The position numbers and the translations under genes were made by a program. DNA of 64,000 bases, from the NCBI GenBank assembly GCA_965267335.1, contig OZ253953.1:2914001-2978000 (forward strand), in the 5' to 3' direction. Below, one piece after another: positions 31,016 to 40,399 of the stretch. This DNA comes from G965267335 sp965267335. GTDB taxonomy: Bacteria; Bacteroidota; Bacteroidia; Cytophagales; JAAEPT01. The notes under the pieces were generated by a model, which saw nothing but the letters and a program-made list of their open reading frames with translations, searched no databases and was not told where the DNA came from. Every line of letters starts with the position of its first letter. Positions within the stretch are counted from its first letter, which is position 1.

Positions 31016-32476
31016 CTATAGCTTGTATAGGCTATAGTAGGTCGTTCTGTTCATCACACCAAACAGATTGAAATAAGCAACTGTGAACTCCGGGACATTC
31101 TGGTAAACCAATTCAAAGCGTTCATTTAACCTTTGGTTGACTCTAACTCCTTTTCTGTCCGCAACATACAGATAAGTGTTTGGGGCCCTGCTTTCAGGTA
31201 GATTTCCAAGGTCATCTATTTCAATAAACTGATATTTGTTTTTAGAGTTTTGTTGGTAAAATCTAGGATTCGTATTTGATGTATAAAACGGATGACTTTT
31301 GTAATAAAAGATTATAATATCACTATCAGTATAATTATCATAGAATAACTTTCGCACCGCTATACCCGGAACCTCTGATGAAGTCATGGTATAAAAAAGA
31401 TAGATAGAATTTGGCAACAGAAATAGAGCCAATGCAATTCTTTTAATCAAAGTAGTTTTCTTTCCCAGCTCAACTAGCTTCTGGACCAACATCGTAAAAA
31501 TAAAAGGCAACACAAAAACGATTGGAAACAGAAACCTTAACTCCTTGTGACCTATTAGCTGATGTACCAATAAAAAAGGTATGAGAACCCAGGTTATCCA
31601 GTGTCTTCTGAGAAACACCAACATACCTACATACGAGGCCAGCAGCCAGGTCCCTAGAATATAATAGTTTCTATTATAAGGATCGATCACATACTGGTAC
31701 CATTTAGAAACACCAAATTTCTCCACCTTATTGTCCAAGAGATTGACTTTGAAATAATTGTACCCTGCTACTGTAAATTCTTCATAAAACAAACTATCGA
31801 TCACCACTCCTATCATGAAAGTGATCGCTCCTCCAATAACCAGATTTACAACAAGTCTTCTATTAGTCTTTTGAACAAACACAAGCCACAAAAAGAAACC
31901 CAGGACAAAAAAGGCAACCTGATAACGAAAATGAAATGCCAAACCGAATAACAAACCGGCCAGTAATGCATTCCAATTCGTGAACTTTTTCAAAAAAACT
32001 AGTACCCCTGAAAAGAAAGCCAGCGCACCCCAGGTTTCAGAAGAAAATCGAACCCCAATATAGAATTGAAACCATAAAAGAAATGAAATGATCATAAACA
32101 GCCCTACAAACTTTCCGTTAAACTCTGTTCTCAGCTGCCTATACATTCCCGTGATCAAGAACCACGACCAGGTTGCTGTAATTATTCGGAGAAATAGCGT
32201 TATATGGAAGGGATTATCACTACCAAAAAACCCGAATATTTTAATAGCTCCGTAAGCTATCACTGGTTGTAATACCGGCCTTATTTTTGCATCATACTCC
32301 CACATGAGGTAACCACACTCCTGTGGATTATTCATACAGTTGGCCCACTCAATAATTTGATAATGTTCATCGGCATGATAATACCCCAGACTAGTAAATG
32401 CTGTAATCAAAAGTATCAACAGGGCCAGAAGTTCCAACCAAACTATATTCTTATTTACCTGTTGGGGTTCTATCAT
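31016..32476 (-). CDS. GT22-type (PIG-B/Alg9-like) integral membrane mannosyltransferase
   Basis: 486 residues with about ten membrane helices. The GT-C acidic motif is YYHADEHYQIIEW (Asp36 and Glu37) in the first loop and the family signature HKELRFLFP occurs at 310-318. Both are typical of the eukaryotic Alg9/Alg12/PIG-B group and its bacterial relatives, which transfer a mannose from a polyprenyl-phosphate donor on the outer face of the membrane. The acceptor is unknown; it could be a glycolipid or an O-glycan. It appears to be transcribed alone, 151 bases downstream of the xylan operon. Confidence 0.82.
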   Translation of the reverse strand: MIEPQQVNKNIVWLELLALLILLITAFTSLGYYHADEHYQIIEWANCMNNPQECGYLMWEYDAKIRPVLQPVIAYGAIKIFGFFGSDNPFHITLFLRIITATWSWFLITGMYRQLRTEFNGKFVGLFMIISFLLWFQFYIGVRFSSETWGALAFFSGVLVFLKKFTNWNALLAGLLFGLAFHFRYQVAFFVLGFFLWLVFVQKTNRRLVVNLVIGGAITFMIGVVIDSLFYEEFTVAGYNYFKVNLLDNKVEKFGVSKWYQYVIDPYNRNYYILGTWLLASYVGMLVFLRRHWITWVLIPFLLVHQLIGHKELRFLFPIVFVLPFIFTMLVQKLVELGKKTTLIKRIALALFLLPNSIYLFYTMTSSEVPGIAVRKLFYDNYTDSDIIIFYYKSHPFYTSNTNPRFYQQNSKNKYQFIEIDDLGNLPESRAPNTYLYVADRKGVRVNQRLNERFELVYQNVPEFTVAYFNLFGVMNRTTYYSLYKL

Positions 32477-32627
32477 TATTCGATATCGCGGGCACGTTTC
32501 ATCAAACGATGTGCAAATGTATTAATCTGAAACTGGTTATAAACCTACTTAATCGAAAAAATGTGATAATCAACTATTGAACAACAACCTCTGCCTTTGC
32601 AGCATTCACAAAGTTGTAAACGGGGTA

Positions 32628-34244
32628 CTACTTACCGATCGAGTTACTATATTTTCTAAGGAAATATACCGGAGTGCAGCTCCAGGCGTGACAATAACTA
32701 TTCATAATCGTTGATCCATAGGGTGATAAGTGCTCATTATTTGGATCATATACCTCCCAAAAAGTATCTGCTCCTTTTTTCACCATTGCGCCCCAATAAT
32801 CATTAATTATTGTTTGAGCATGACTATTGAGCTTACTACAAAACAAGGCTTCAACAAAATAGTGGTACATATACGGAGATACGGGCATCACCTTCTCATC
32901 GTACGCCATAAGCCTTTTTAAAATCTTACGAGATTCCTTTTGGGTATTTACCTCGGCAAGTATCATCCACACCTGACTCGCAACGGACACCTGCTGACTA
33001 TCAAGACCTACGTAGAGGCCTTTTTCCTTATTATAATAGTTACTGCGCGCATAGTGCTTCATTGATGAGATTACTTCAGGAAGTCGAGGAAATTCATCTT
33101 CCTTTCCCAAACTCTGAGCCAGTTCCCAGGATTTATTCAAAGAGTATAATATTGCCCCATGCAAGGAAATGCGTTTATCAAGCTTTGGGTTCCAGTCAAT
33201 AAAGTACCACCAGTTAGATGCCGGGTGAAATTCTCCTTTTTCATCAATGTAATCTGAGATGATATTAATCTGTTCTTTGACAACTGGCCACAGCTTCCTT
33301 ACCGTCTGAGTATCCCGAGTATGTACCAGATAGTCATTTACAATGGTATTGTATAGCAAGCAATAATCGATAGGAAAATGCTTTTCCGGATGAGGATAGG
33401 GACGTTCAAACAATGTTCCATAAACTAACCCCGAAGTATCTGCAGTAGCGGCAAACAGAAAAAGCCCACGCTTAACCAAATCAAGGTTCCTAAATGAGTA
33501 ATAATTTGCCAATGCCTCCAGCTTAAAATCTCCAATCCAAATTCTTCTATCTCTTTTTGGCCCGTCTTCAAAAACAGTTTGCATACACTCACTAAGAGTA
33601 TTCATGGAAACATTGAGCATTTCATCAGGCTCCTCATCCATTTCAGAACCGTATTGATCTTCACCTGCGGAACTCACCGCAGTACAATAAATATCATCAA
33701 TGAAATACTCTAAATCTGAAGGAGAACTTATATGTTCAATTTTCAGATAGCGAAAACTATATCGTCTTTCCAGCTTTACAGTATCCGGTAAATCATCGAT
33801 AATCAAAGTGCCCTCCTGTAACCAGGAAGAGGCAAGGTCCCCTTTATAAGAATCAAATGGCACAGACATTTCTACCGGCATTTCTCCAAAAGTAAATTTT
33901 AACTTCAGAGGCGCGTGAGCAGCTTTCGAAGGTCTTATATACAAGGAAAGATAGCCGGTAACGTGCTTACCAAAGTCAATGATAATAGCTTTATCTTTCT
34001 TAATCGGTTGTTGAGAAAGCTGTCCCGGATTATTCACTGCTATACTAGCTAATCCCTGATATCCGTTGTCATCCGCAACAATTTCCACCAACTGCTTAGG
34101 GCTGCATTTTGTCTCAATTAATTTAGGAGTATAAGACTCTGCCAGCTGCAGCCATTCACCTCGCCATTGACTGTATACATCCTGAGCATAGATAGCAACA
34201 GCAGGAATAATTGAAAAAACAACTATGGCATAAATCTTTCTCAT
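32628..34244 (-). CDS. GH78-like alpha-L-rhamnosidase-type glycoside hydrolase
   Basis: 538 residues with a signal peptide (1-20). An N-terminal beta-sandwich region (about 25-200) leads into an (alpha/alpha)6 barrel with GH78 markers: EDGPKRDRRIWIGDFKLEA (acidic catalytic cluster), DYCLLYNTIVNDYL, WWYFIDW and the closing TFWEVYDPN...SYCHAWSCTPVYFLRKY. It is the last gene of the eight-gene operon, 3 bases after the xylanase. GH78 enzymes remove alpha-L-rhamnose; in a xylan setting it may act on a side chain or on pectin-linked ends. It is shorter than typical GH78 proteins of about 900 residues, so substrate assignment is tentative. Confidence 0.72.
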   Translation of the reverse strand: MRKIYAIVVFSIIPAVAIYAQDVYSQWRGEWLQLAESYTPKLIETKCSPKQLVEIVADDNGYQGLASIAVNNPGQLSQQPIKKDKAIIIDFGKHVTGYLSLYIRPSKAAHAPLKLKFTFGEMPVEMSVPFDSYKGDLASSWLQEGTLIIDDLPDTVKLERRYSFRYLKIEHISSPSDLEYFIDDIYCTAVSSAGEDQYGSEMDEEPDEMLNVSMNTLSECMQTVFEDGPKRDRRIWIGDFKLEALANYYSFRNLDLVKRGLFLFAATADTSGLVYGTLFERPYPHPEKHFPIDYCLLYNTIVNDYLVHTRDTQTVRKLWPVVKEQINIISDYIDEKGEFHPASNWWYFIDWNPKLDKRISLHGAILYSLNKSWELAQSLGKEDEFPRLPEVISSMKHYARSNYYNKEKGLYVGLDSQQVSVASQVWMILAEVNTQKESRKILKRLMAYDEKVMPVSPYMYHYFVEALFCSKLNSHAQTIINDYWGAMVKKGADTFWEVYDPNNEHLSPYGSTIMNSYCHAWSCTPVYFLRKYSNSIGK

Positions 34245-34247
34245 CGA

Positions 34248-36101
34248 TTACTTCAAGGTAATAATTATAGAACTACCATCCTTGAGAAATGATACTTCCT
34301 GGGTTGCGGTCTCCCCTTCGTAATTGACCGTAACATTGTAATCCCCATAGAATCCACGGAAACCAGAAACACCTTCGCTATTTGATTTGGAATCATTCTT
34401 GGTCCACCATTGATTATATACCAGGTCTTTAAAGACTTCCCCATTGGGTTTAATTTTCCAATCACTGGTATACATGGCAGCATCCGGTCTCCAGTGATCT
34501 TTCTCCCAGAAACCCCAGGCAACAATCCCATTAGTAGCAGGATGGCTAAAAACCAAGGTATAAAAGTCTCTGGTATAATCAGCTTGCAGGTCTTGATCCT
34601 TGGTGTCTACATCAAATTCGGTCACCTTTACTTCAAGTCCCAATGCATGGTATCGATCCAGAATCTGCATTAACTTATCCGGAGAAGTTAGTCCGGACTC
34701 CGAAAAGTGTCCCTGAAGCCCTACTCCATCGATTCTCACATTGTTTGCTTTAATTAACTTCACCAACCGGATAAGGTTATCCTGCACACTTTCTGTTGCT
34801 CCTTTATTCACAATGACTTTTGTTTCATTGATATACAGCTTGGTTTCCGGGGCATTCTTATCAGCAATTCTGAACCACTCCAGAATCTCTTCTTCTCCAA
34901 GAATATCCATAAACTGATGATTTCTAAACGGTTCGTTCACTACATCCCAATCAACAAACTTACCTCTGGTGGCCTTGGTAATTTCCTCGACATGATCTCT
35001 AATATACTTTCTTAACTCCTCCGGCTTATCAATTAAGTGATCTACCGGAGTATAGTCAGTATGCGGCCATACCAACGCATGGCCTCTTAAGGTAATGTTG
35101 TAATCATCCATTCTTGAAAAATAATCCTTCAAAAATTCGTCCAGCTTCCCTTCCTTTTTAATCTGCAACCATCCCTTGTGTTTGAAAGCGTTTTCAGCAG
35201 TGACCATGTTGAAGTTCTCCTTAACGATACCTCTGTATTGTTCCCCAAAAGCAGTCGGGCTACCGAATTTTTTCCTACTAACAATATTACCAAAACCATA
35301 TTGGTGTCTCAGCATCTCTACCTTGACTTCGGCACCAGGAATCGGATTACCTGTTTTATCTTTAACTATAACCTTGAAATCACCCTTTCGGTGCTTTTCT
35401 ATACGATCCAGCGCAGCTTGTCTCCAACCTGCATCAGCTTCCCTTCCATCATAACTGAATGAGGTCCGCGGCAGCACATCTTTAGCTACATTCTGTCCAA
35501 AATTCACCAATTTGGGGTCGGCAATTTGAATGTGCTGATCACCAAATCCCAAACCAAAATTCAATGAAGCTTCACCTGGCAGAAAGTCTTGCTGAGAAAC
35601 AAACGGAATTTTGTAATGCACCCAATCTCCTGCCGCAGTAACCTGCTGATGCACACTTTTTGACCATGGAGGACTAGCTTGCTGAAAATAGACATGGGCG
35701 AAGCCAGCACCAGACTCATCTTTTGAATAGAGCGTACGCATATAAAAACTAATAAATAATACATCTCCTTCAAGCACCGGGTTCTTGGTCTTTGCGTTGA
35801 CTTCAATATCCCAGACATTAGCTACTCTTCCCTTGGTATTGAAATCTAATACTTTATCAAATCCCTCTCCTGTAGTTCTTGTAAATTCAGACTGCCCGGA
35901 TGCAGAACCATAGATTTGAAATTGATCGACAAAAGACTCATCCAGTGGATTCTCTGCATACCGGGTAATCTCTGCATTCAGTTGGAATGTATTTCCAACC
36001 CACGCTACCAACTGAGGGTTTTGATACTGCGCATGTACCTGATTGTACAAAAACAGTACTTGTATTATTATAATTGTCCAAAGTATGATGGCTTTTTTCA
36101 T
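34248..36101 (-). CDS. GH10 endo-1,4-beta-xylanase with N-terminal carbohydrate-binding module
   Basis: 617 residues: signal peptide (1-24), a CBM4/9-like jelly roll (about 26-205), a short transthyretin-like strand pair (FKVIVKDKTGNPIPGAEVKVEMLRHQYGFG, 242-271), and the GH10 barrel (about 270-550). Catalytic residues: acid/base Glu390 in WDVVNEPFRN and nucleophile Glu495 in VKVTEFDVD. Substrate-contact motifs RGHALVWPH and ITAENAFKHKGW-like are present. The arrangement is like that of plant and Bacteroidota cell-wall xylanases. A C-terminal beta domain of about 50 residues (GFYGDYNVTVNYEGETATQEVSF) is not a T9SS tail, so the enzyme may stay periplasmic. It lies between the esterase and the GH78-like gene with 1- and 3-base gaps. 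Confidence 0.94.
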   Translation of the reverse strand: MKKAIILWTIIIIQVLFLYNQVHAQYQNPQLVAWVGNTFQLNAEITRYAENPLDESFVDQFQIYGSASGQSEFTRTTGEGFDKVLDFNTKGRVANVWDIEVNAKTKNPVLEGDVLFISFYMRTLYSKDESGAGFAHVYFQQASPPWSKSVHQQVTAAGDWVHYKIPFVSQQDFLPGEASLNFGLGFGDQHIQIADPKLVNFGQNVAKDVLPRTSFSYDGREADAGWRQAALDRIEKHRKGDFKVIVKDKTGNPIPGAEVKVEMLRHQYGFGNIVSRKKFGSPTAFGEQYRGIVKENFNMVTAENAFKHKGWLQIKKEGKLDEFLKDYFSRMDDYNITLRGHALVWPHTDYTPVDHLIDKPEELRKYIRDHVEEITKATRGKFVDWDVVNEPFRNHQFMDILGEEEILEWFRIADKNAPETKLYINETKVIVNKGATESVQDNLIRLVKLIKANNVRIDGVGLQGHFSESGLTSPDKLMQILDRYHALGLEVKVTEFDVDTKDQDLQADYTRDFYTLVFSHPATNGIVAWGFWEKDHWRPDAAMYTSDWKIKPNGEVFKDLVYNQWWTKNDSKSNSEGVSGFRGFYGDYNVTVNYEGETATQEVSFLKDGSSIIITLK

Positions 36102-36102
36102 G

Positions 36103-36807
36103 CTACTTTTGTTTTAATTTGTGTGACAACAACCAGGCATATAGTTCCTGATTCTGATAGGTAACCGTCCAGCAGTCGTGATACTTATCAGGATAAAGTG
36201 TAAACTTCACATCTTTATTAAATGGCTTTAGTGCCTCTATCATTTTGACCGATTCCTGAACCGGAACTGCTTTATCCAGCAGGCCATGAAATGCCCACAC
36301 CGGAGTATTCTCGAGTAATTTCACGAAGCTCTCGCGACCTCCCCCACAGACAGGCACAATGGCGGCAAACCTGTTTGGAAACCTCATTGCCGTCTCCCAG
36401 GTGCCATACCCTCCCATACTTAACCCGGTCAAGTAAGTTGACATCGTATCAACCCGGTACTGTACAAGAGCACTATCCAAAAGTCTTAAAACTAAATATG
36501 GGTCCCACCAGCTTTCAGCTGGGCACTGCGGTGCGATGATTATAAAAGGTGAAACCCAACCGGATTCCACCTCTTTCAGGGGGCCGTGTCTGGCAACTAG
36601 GTCGAGAGAGTCTCCCCTCTCCCCAATACCATGTAAGAACATCAACAGCGGCCATTGCTTTTCTCCTGATGCCTCATAACCTTCAGGCAGATATACTTTA
36701 TAATTATATCCATCTGTATGAACATCAATGATGGTATCACCTTCTCCTTGAGCAAAGGATTCGGCAAAAACCAGAATCAAAGTCGATATGACCAACAGTT
36801 TCCTCAT
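36103..36807 (-). CDS. Secreted alpha/beta-hydrolase esterase (feruloyl/acetyl esterase-like)
   Basis: 234 residues with a signal peptide (1-20). The fold shows LLMFLHGIGERGD (oxyanion region), nucleophile Ser130 in GLSMGGYGTWE, Asp178 in FHGLLDKAVP and His210 in KYHDCW. It belongs to the small carboxylesterase/PHB-depolymerase-like group that includes feruloyl and acetyl-xylan esterases. It overlaps the preceding lipoprotein gene by 4 bases and ends 1 base before the GH10 start, so it should act on the same substrate, removing ester groups that block the xylanase. Confidence 0.9.
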   Translation of the reverse strand: MRKLLVISTLILVFAESFAQGEGDTIIDVHTDGYNYKVYLPEGYEASGEKQWPLLMFLHGIGERGDSLDLVARHGPLKEVESGWVSPFIIIAPQCPAESWWDPYLVLRLLDSALVQYRVDTMSTYLTGLSMGGYGTWETAMRFPNRFAAIVPVCGGGRESFVKLLENTPVWAFHGLLDKAVPVQESVKMIEALKPFNKDVKFTLYPDKYHDCWTVTYQNQELYAWLLSHKLKQK

Positions 36808-38435
36808 TCGATTTTTGAAGCCGAAAGTTCAAGTATATCAATCGAACCAGACCGGTTTTCCAATCCTCCGTTGATATAAACAACTACCTTCTGGATATTA
36901 GCCATATTAAGCTGCTTATAGTTCGGGTTTCTTTGAATGAAATTATCTGAAAAGTCGAATTGATAGGTTTTTACATCATCTTTTGCTTCGATAAGTTTTT
37001 CCTGAGGAATTCCATTAGAATGAGTTCCAAAATTATCTACTAAATCAATGCGAAAGCGAATGTCTTCAGAAGCGTTGGCCTTCAGGGTAAGAAGACTATT
37101 CTCCTGCATATTTATTGCCTTCAGATCAAATACAAGTCGTTCCCAGGCTTTGCCAGCCTCATTGAATTCAATCGTCAATTTCCCTTCTGATTTTTTGGTT
37201 TGCAGTTTGCTATTTGACTCTTCCTTGTTCAATGTAAGTGCCGGTAAAATTTTCTTATAATCATTGCCCTTAGGCCATTCTTCCTTGATCTGAAGTAGTC
37301 TTACTGCCGGCTTTTTGTTCTTTACGTAGTCAGGTATTTTGTCAAGCACTGCTATTTCATCGATAAAAATAGAACCTGTAAACGGTGCGCGTCCTTTTGT
37401 GTTGATAAAAAACATGATATTATCAACCGCAGCAGCATCAAAATCACCTTCCAGACTCAACAGTTTCCCTGTGAAATCATAATAGTAGTATTGATAATCT
37501 TCCGTACCAATCAGCACATCCGCAGTTAATTGCTCGTAATCACTATTTACCCCATTTTGGTCAATGAAGTTGGGAGCGATATCAACCTTACCGGAATTAC
37601 CAATGGCCTTCATTTTCAAGCGAAGAACAGGAAATTCTGAGATGTCATTTTGACCTAAGTACTTACCAAAGCATTGCCAAGAAGCATCCTTTACATCTAC
37701 TCTTAATGCACCGGAAACGTTGGTTAATATCTGTTTACCCTCATCACAAGGCCATATAGTACTCATGTCACGACCGTCAAACCCTTCGATTACAAATGCA
37801 GGCTTTTCTGAACTCTCAGTTTCAACCAGTTCAATCTTGTTGATAATAAGTTTACCATTAAACGGAGTCCCTCCCGGATTCACAAAAAACATCAAATCAG
37901 ATATCATCCCACTATTCACTTCAGCCGGGGAAGGCCATGACTGGTTAAATTTATAGCTAAAATCATAGATATACTCCTTGAAACCATCATTAGAGATCAC
38001 TTTAATCACCGGCAAGGCATTTGTCACCAAGCCATCGGCATCCTTCAAATCCAGTCTTAATTCGGGTTGAGTTTCCCCCTCACTTTTGGCTATTATTCTG
38101 ATTACGGGAGCGTTACTCATATCGATCGGACTAAAAGAACATCCAAAAGACTCGTAATTCGCTCCCGCATCATTCACACTCACCATAAGTGTAGAGTCCT
38201 GTAACTGAAACCCAAACTTACCTCCGGAATTACCCCACCAACCAGATAAGGATCCCTTTGCAAAATTCATTATTACTCCATTATCCGGATGGCGACCTTT
38301 AGTGTCTTTCAGGGCGGATTCCGGAGGTAAATAGGTACTTATCGCTAAGTCATTCAACACAACTGGCTTGAGTGAAGCACAGCCAAACTGAAACAAACCA
38401 ACGATAACTAAAATGGTGAATGTTTTTAGTCTCAT
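36804..38435 (-). CDS. Three-module carbohydrate-binding-like surface lipoprotein
   Basis: 543 residues. Lipoprotein signal ends LFQFGC (Cys19). The mature protein contains three related jelly-roll modules of about 150 residues. Each has an opening acidic or Trp strand, a VxxxSFGCSF / VKDASWQCFGKYL type strand, an (I/L)R(I/L)xxKAxGxxxxxxxxLxDxxGxxxN core, then YxYDFS and a closing FFVNPGG / FFINTKG / VYINGG. This is the pattern of CBM11/CBM30-like galactose-binding folds. It probably holds xylan or oligosaccharides at the cell surface. It lies between two smaller lipoprotein genes and the esterase. Confidence 0.78.
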   Translation of the reverse strand: MRLKTFTILVIVGLFQFGCASLKPVVLNDLAISTYLPPESALKDTKGRHPDNGVIMNFAKGSLSGWWGNSGGKFGFQLQDSTLMVSVNDAGANYESFGCSFSPIDMSNAPVIRIIAKSEGETQPELRLDLKDADGLVTNALPVIKVISNDGFKEYIYDFSYKFNQSWPSPAEVNSGMISDLMFFVNPGGTPFNGKLIINKIELVETESSEKPAFVIEGFDGRDMSTIWPCDEGKQILTNVSGALRVDVKDASWQCFGKYLGQNDISEFPVLRLKMKAIGNSGKVDIAPNFIDQNGVNSDYEQLTADVLIGTEDYQYYYYDFTGKLLSLEGDFDAAAVDNIMFFINTKGRAPFTGSIFIDEIAVLDKIPDYVKNKKPAVRLLQIKEEWPKGNDYKKILPALTLNKEESNSKLQTKKSEGKLTIEFNEAGKAWERLVFDLKAINMQENSLLTLKANASEDIRFRIDLVDNFGTHSNGIPQEKLIEAKDDVKTYQFDFSDNFIQRNPNYKQLNMANIQKVVVYINGGLENRSGSIDILELSASKIE

Positions 38436-38438
38436 ACT

Positions 38439-39371
38439 TTATGGTTTAAAGGGTTCTCCGGTTGTAAAAACAATATAATCTACATGAAATACAGCCTGAC
38501 TCTCTGCCGGATTCGCCACCAACACAACTTCAGTACTGTTGCAGTTCTCAGGGTTTTTGATACCACCACCGGAGGTATTATCCGCATTAAAATCACTGTA
38601 CGGAATAGATAGTAATTTCCATCCCTGCCAATCAATCAGAATTTGATATGAAAATACATCTCCGTCCGACTCTTTTACGATAGCCGTATACGCAGCGGTT
38701 CCAGACCCATTGACGAATGCATTGTAATAGACGGTATCTGCTCCTGCAGGTAAGCCAAAGCTTGATCCCAGGTTTAGGCCAAATCCACCTATGTAATAAA
38801 GTGATGGTCCGAGGGCGTCATTGCCAGACATGGTATAATATGTTGTACCCTGGACGGTTTTCATACTACTTTCCGTTCCGGCAAACACTTCCTCCCCCGG
38901 GTCCCAAAACACATATGAAGCGTTTGGAACGAGACCACCACCATCAAAATCAGAGACCAAAATACCACTATGTACTTTCGTAGCAGAGATATTAATATTG
39001 TGTACCTGGTCGTCCTGACATTTAATTTCTAGAGTTACTGTACAAGATTCATTCTGAAAAAAATACACATTGTCCGATGAGCCATCCCAGTCAAAATTCA
39101 CTGAGGATGAAGTATCCTCCACCATGTACTCTGCTCCGGAATTAACTCCTACAATATGTACCTTCCATGGAACCTCTTCATTAAAGCTTGCTGTAACAGT
39201 TAAATTTTCAGAAGTGAAATCCACGTCAGTAGTTGATACTTGAAGATTCTGATCAAACTGAAAATCAACAGTCGTAGGACAAAACGAAGTCCCATAAAAA
39301 TCTTCGAGATCATCATGTTTACAGCCTGTAATACATAATACCAAGATCAAATATGTAATGTGTTTTAGCAT
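38439..39371 (-). CDS. Surface lipoprotein of the xylan operon, paralogue B
   Basis: 310 residues; signal ends ITGC (Cys17). N-terminal part (about 20-135) has Ig-like strands with NSGAEY and WDGSSDNVYFFQNESCTVTLEI. The C-terminal part (about 140-310) is a jelly roll ending YQILIDWQGWKLLSIPYSDFN and FHVDYIVFTTGEPFKP. It is a clear paralogue of the next gene upstream, which ends SINWVGWKLVSIPYSKF and VDFVFLTEGGPFKP. The last six residues are nearly identical in both. No known domain name fits; it takes the place that SusE/SusF-like surface glycan-binding proteins hold in Sus-type loci. Confidence 0.75.
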   Translation of the reverse strand: MLKHITYLILVLCITGCKHDDLEDFYGTSFCPTTVDFQFDQNLQVSTTDVDFTSENLTVTASFNEEVPWKVHIVGVNSGAEYMVEDTSSSVNFDWDGSSDNVYFFQNESCTVTLEIKCQDDQVHNINISATKVHSGILVSDFDGGGLVPNASYVFWDPGEEVFAGTESSMKTVQGTTYYTMSGNDALGPSLYYIGGFGLNLGSSFGLPAGADTVYYNAFVNGSGTAAYTAIVKESDGDVFSYQILIDWQGWKLLSIPYSDFNADNTSGGGIKNPENCNSTEVVLVANPAESQAVFHVDYIVFTTGEPFKP

Positions 39372-39375
39372 AATA

Positions 39376-40398
39376 TTATGGTTTAAAAGGCCCTCCTTCG
39401 GTTAGGAATACAAAATCAACGTAGTAATCAACAGATGCCCCGAATGGGTCACTCATCAAATTGATTCCGATACCTGAAATTTTTTGAGGTTCGGCTACTC
39501 CATTGCCACTTCCACCAATGGCTGGATTGGAGGCTCTTGAAAATTTGGAATATGGTATACTTACCAGCTTCCATCCTACCCAATTAATTGACTGACGAAA
39601 AACGAAAATATCTTCCTCTGTGAGTGAATAGGACCCGTTCTCATTGTCATCCTCGTTAATTTCAAGTTCCATGGTCGAGTTATTTAATCCTGTACCATAG
39701 ATGTAGAAATTGAAATAGACCTCTTCTGGGTTTGTACTCGTAATGAGGCCTGCAATACCTGTAGTACTTGAAACGGCTTTACCCATCCAGGTGCTGGAAT
39801 TTTCGTCTGTCCCTGTAAAATGAAGCGAAGCATCACCATTAGCGGCCATTGAATTATCGATGAAGATTTGAGCACTTTTGTCACCACCATCAGTTGAGAA
39901 ACCAGTAATTCTTCTGGCAGCAGGTGCGTTTTCATCAAAATCATCAATCAAAAAGCCAACAACCCCGTCATAAGGTTTCGTTTGTTCAACATAGACGGTA
40001 TCAACCAACTCATAAGTAGTACCAATAAAGGATAAGGTGATTACCACTTGCTCCTGAACCCTAAAGAACATATTATTATCAGCTGCGCCATCCCAAATTG
40101 AATTGAGTGAGTAAACTGAATCTGACAATCCAGAAATATTGTATTCAGCTCCGGAAGTAATGCCTCGAAGATTCAAGTCCCAGGAAACTCTTTCATTGAA
40201 CACAGCATGGAAGGTGACTTCTTCTACTGTAAAATCTGCACTGTCAATACTTGCACTAAAGTCTTCATTAATCACCTGAAAATTTGCACTCACGGGAGCG
40301 TACTCAGGTCCCCAGATACCTTCATCCAGGATTTCATGCTTGCAAGCACTCACCAGAGTAAAGAAAAGAAAGGCCGATATGATATATACTCTATTCAT
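39376..40398 (-). CDS. Surface lipoprotein of the xylan operon, paralogue A
   Basis: 340 residues; signal ends LVSAC (Cys19). It has the same two-domain plan as the next gene: an Ig-like half with TSGAEYNISG and WDGAADNNMFFRVQEQVVITL, and a jelly-roll half with FNFYIYGTG, WVGWKLVSIPYSKF and the tail FVFLTEGGPFKP. The gap to paralogue B is 4 bases and to the barrel gene 1 base. A glycan-binding role is inferred from location and from the CBM-like second half. Confidence 0.75.
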   Translation of the reverse strand: MNRVYIISAFLFFTLVSACKHEILDEGIWGPEYAPVSANFQVINEDFSASIDSADFTVEEVTFHAVFNERVSWDLNLRGITSGAEYNISGLSDSVYSLNSIWDGAADNNMFFRVQEQVVITLSFIGTTYELVDTVYVEQTKPYDGVVGFLIDDFDENAPAARRITGFSTDGGDKSAQIFIDNSMAANGDASLHFTGTDENSSTWMGKAVSSTTGIAGLITSTNPEEVYFNFYIYGTGLNNSTMELEINEDDNENGSYSLTEEDIFVFRQSINWVGWKLVSIPYSKFSRASNPAIGGSGNGVAEPQKISGIGINLMSDPFGASVDYYVDFVFLTEGGPFKP

Positions 40399-40399
40399 A

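Noticed and set aside
34248..34420. T9SS sorting domain on the GH10 xylanase
   Set aside because: The C-terminal beta domain lacks the PNP-type strand and the final SGxYxxxI...K pattern that are clear in the GH9, CE2 and serine hydrolase proteins.
35176..35462. Two overlapping plus-strand frames of over 90 residues
   Set aside because: Antisense to the GH10 xylanase gene, which has both catalytic glutamates in the other strand.
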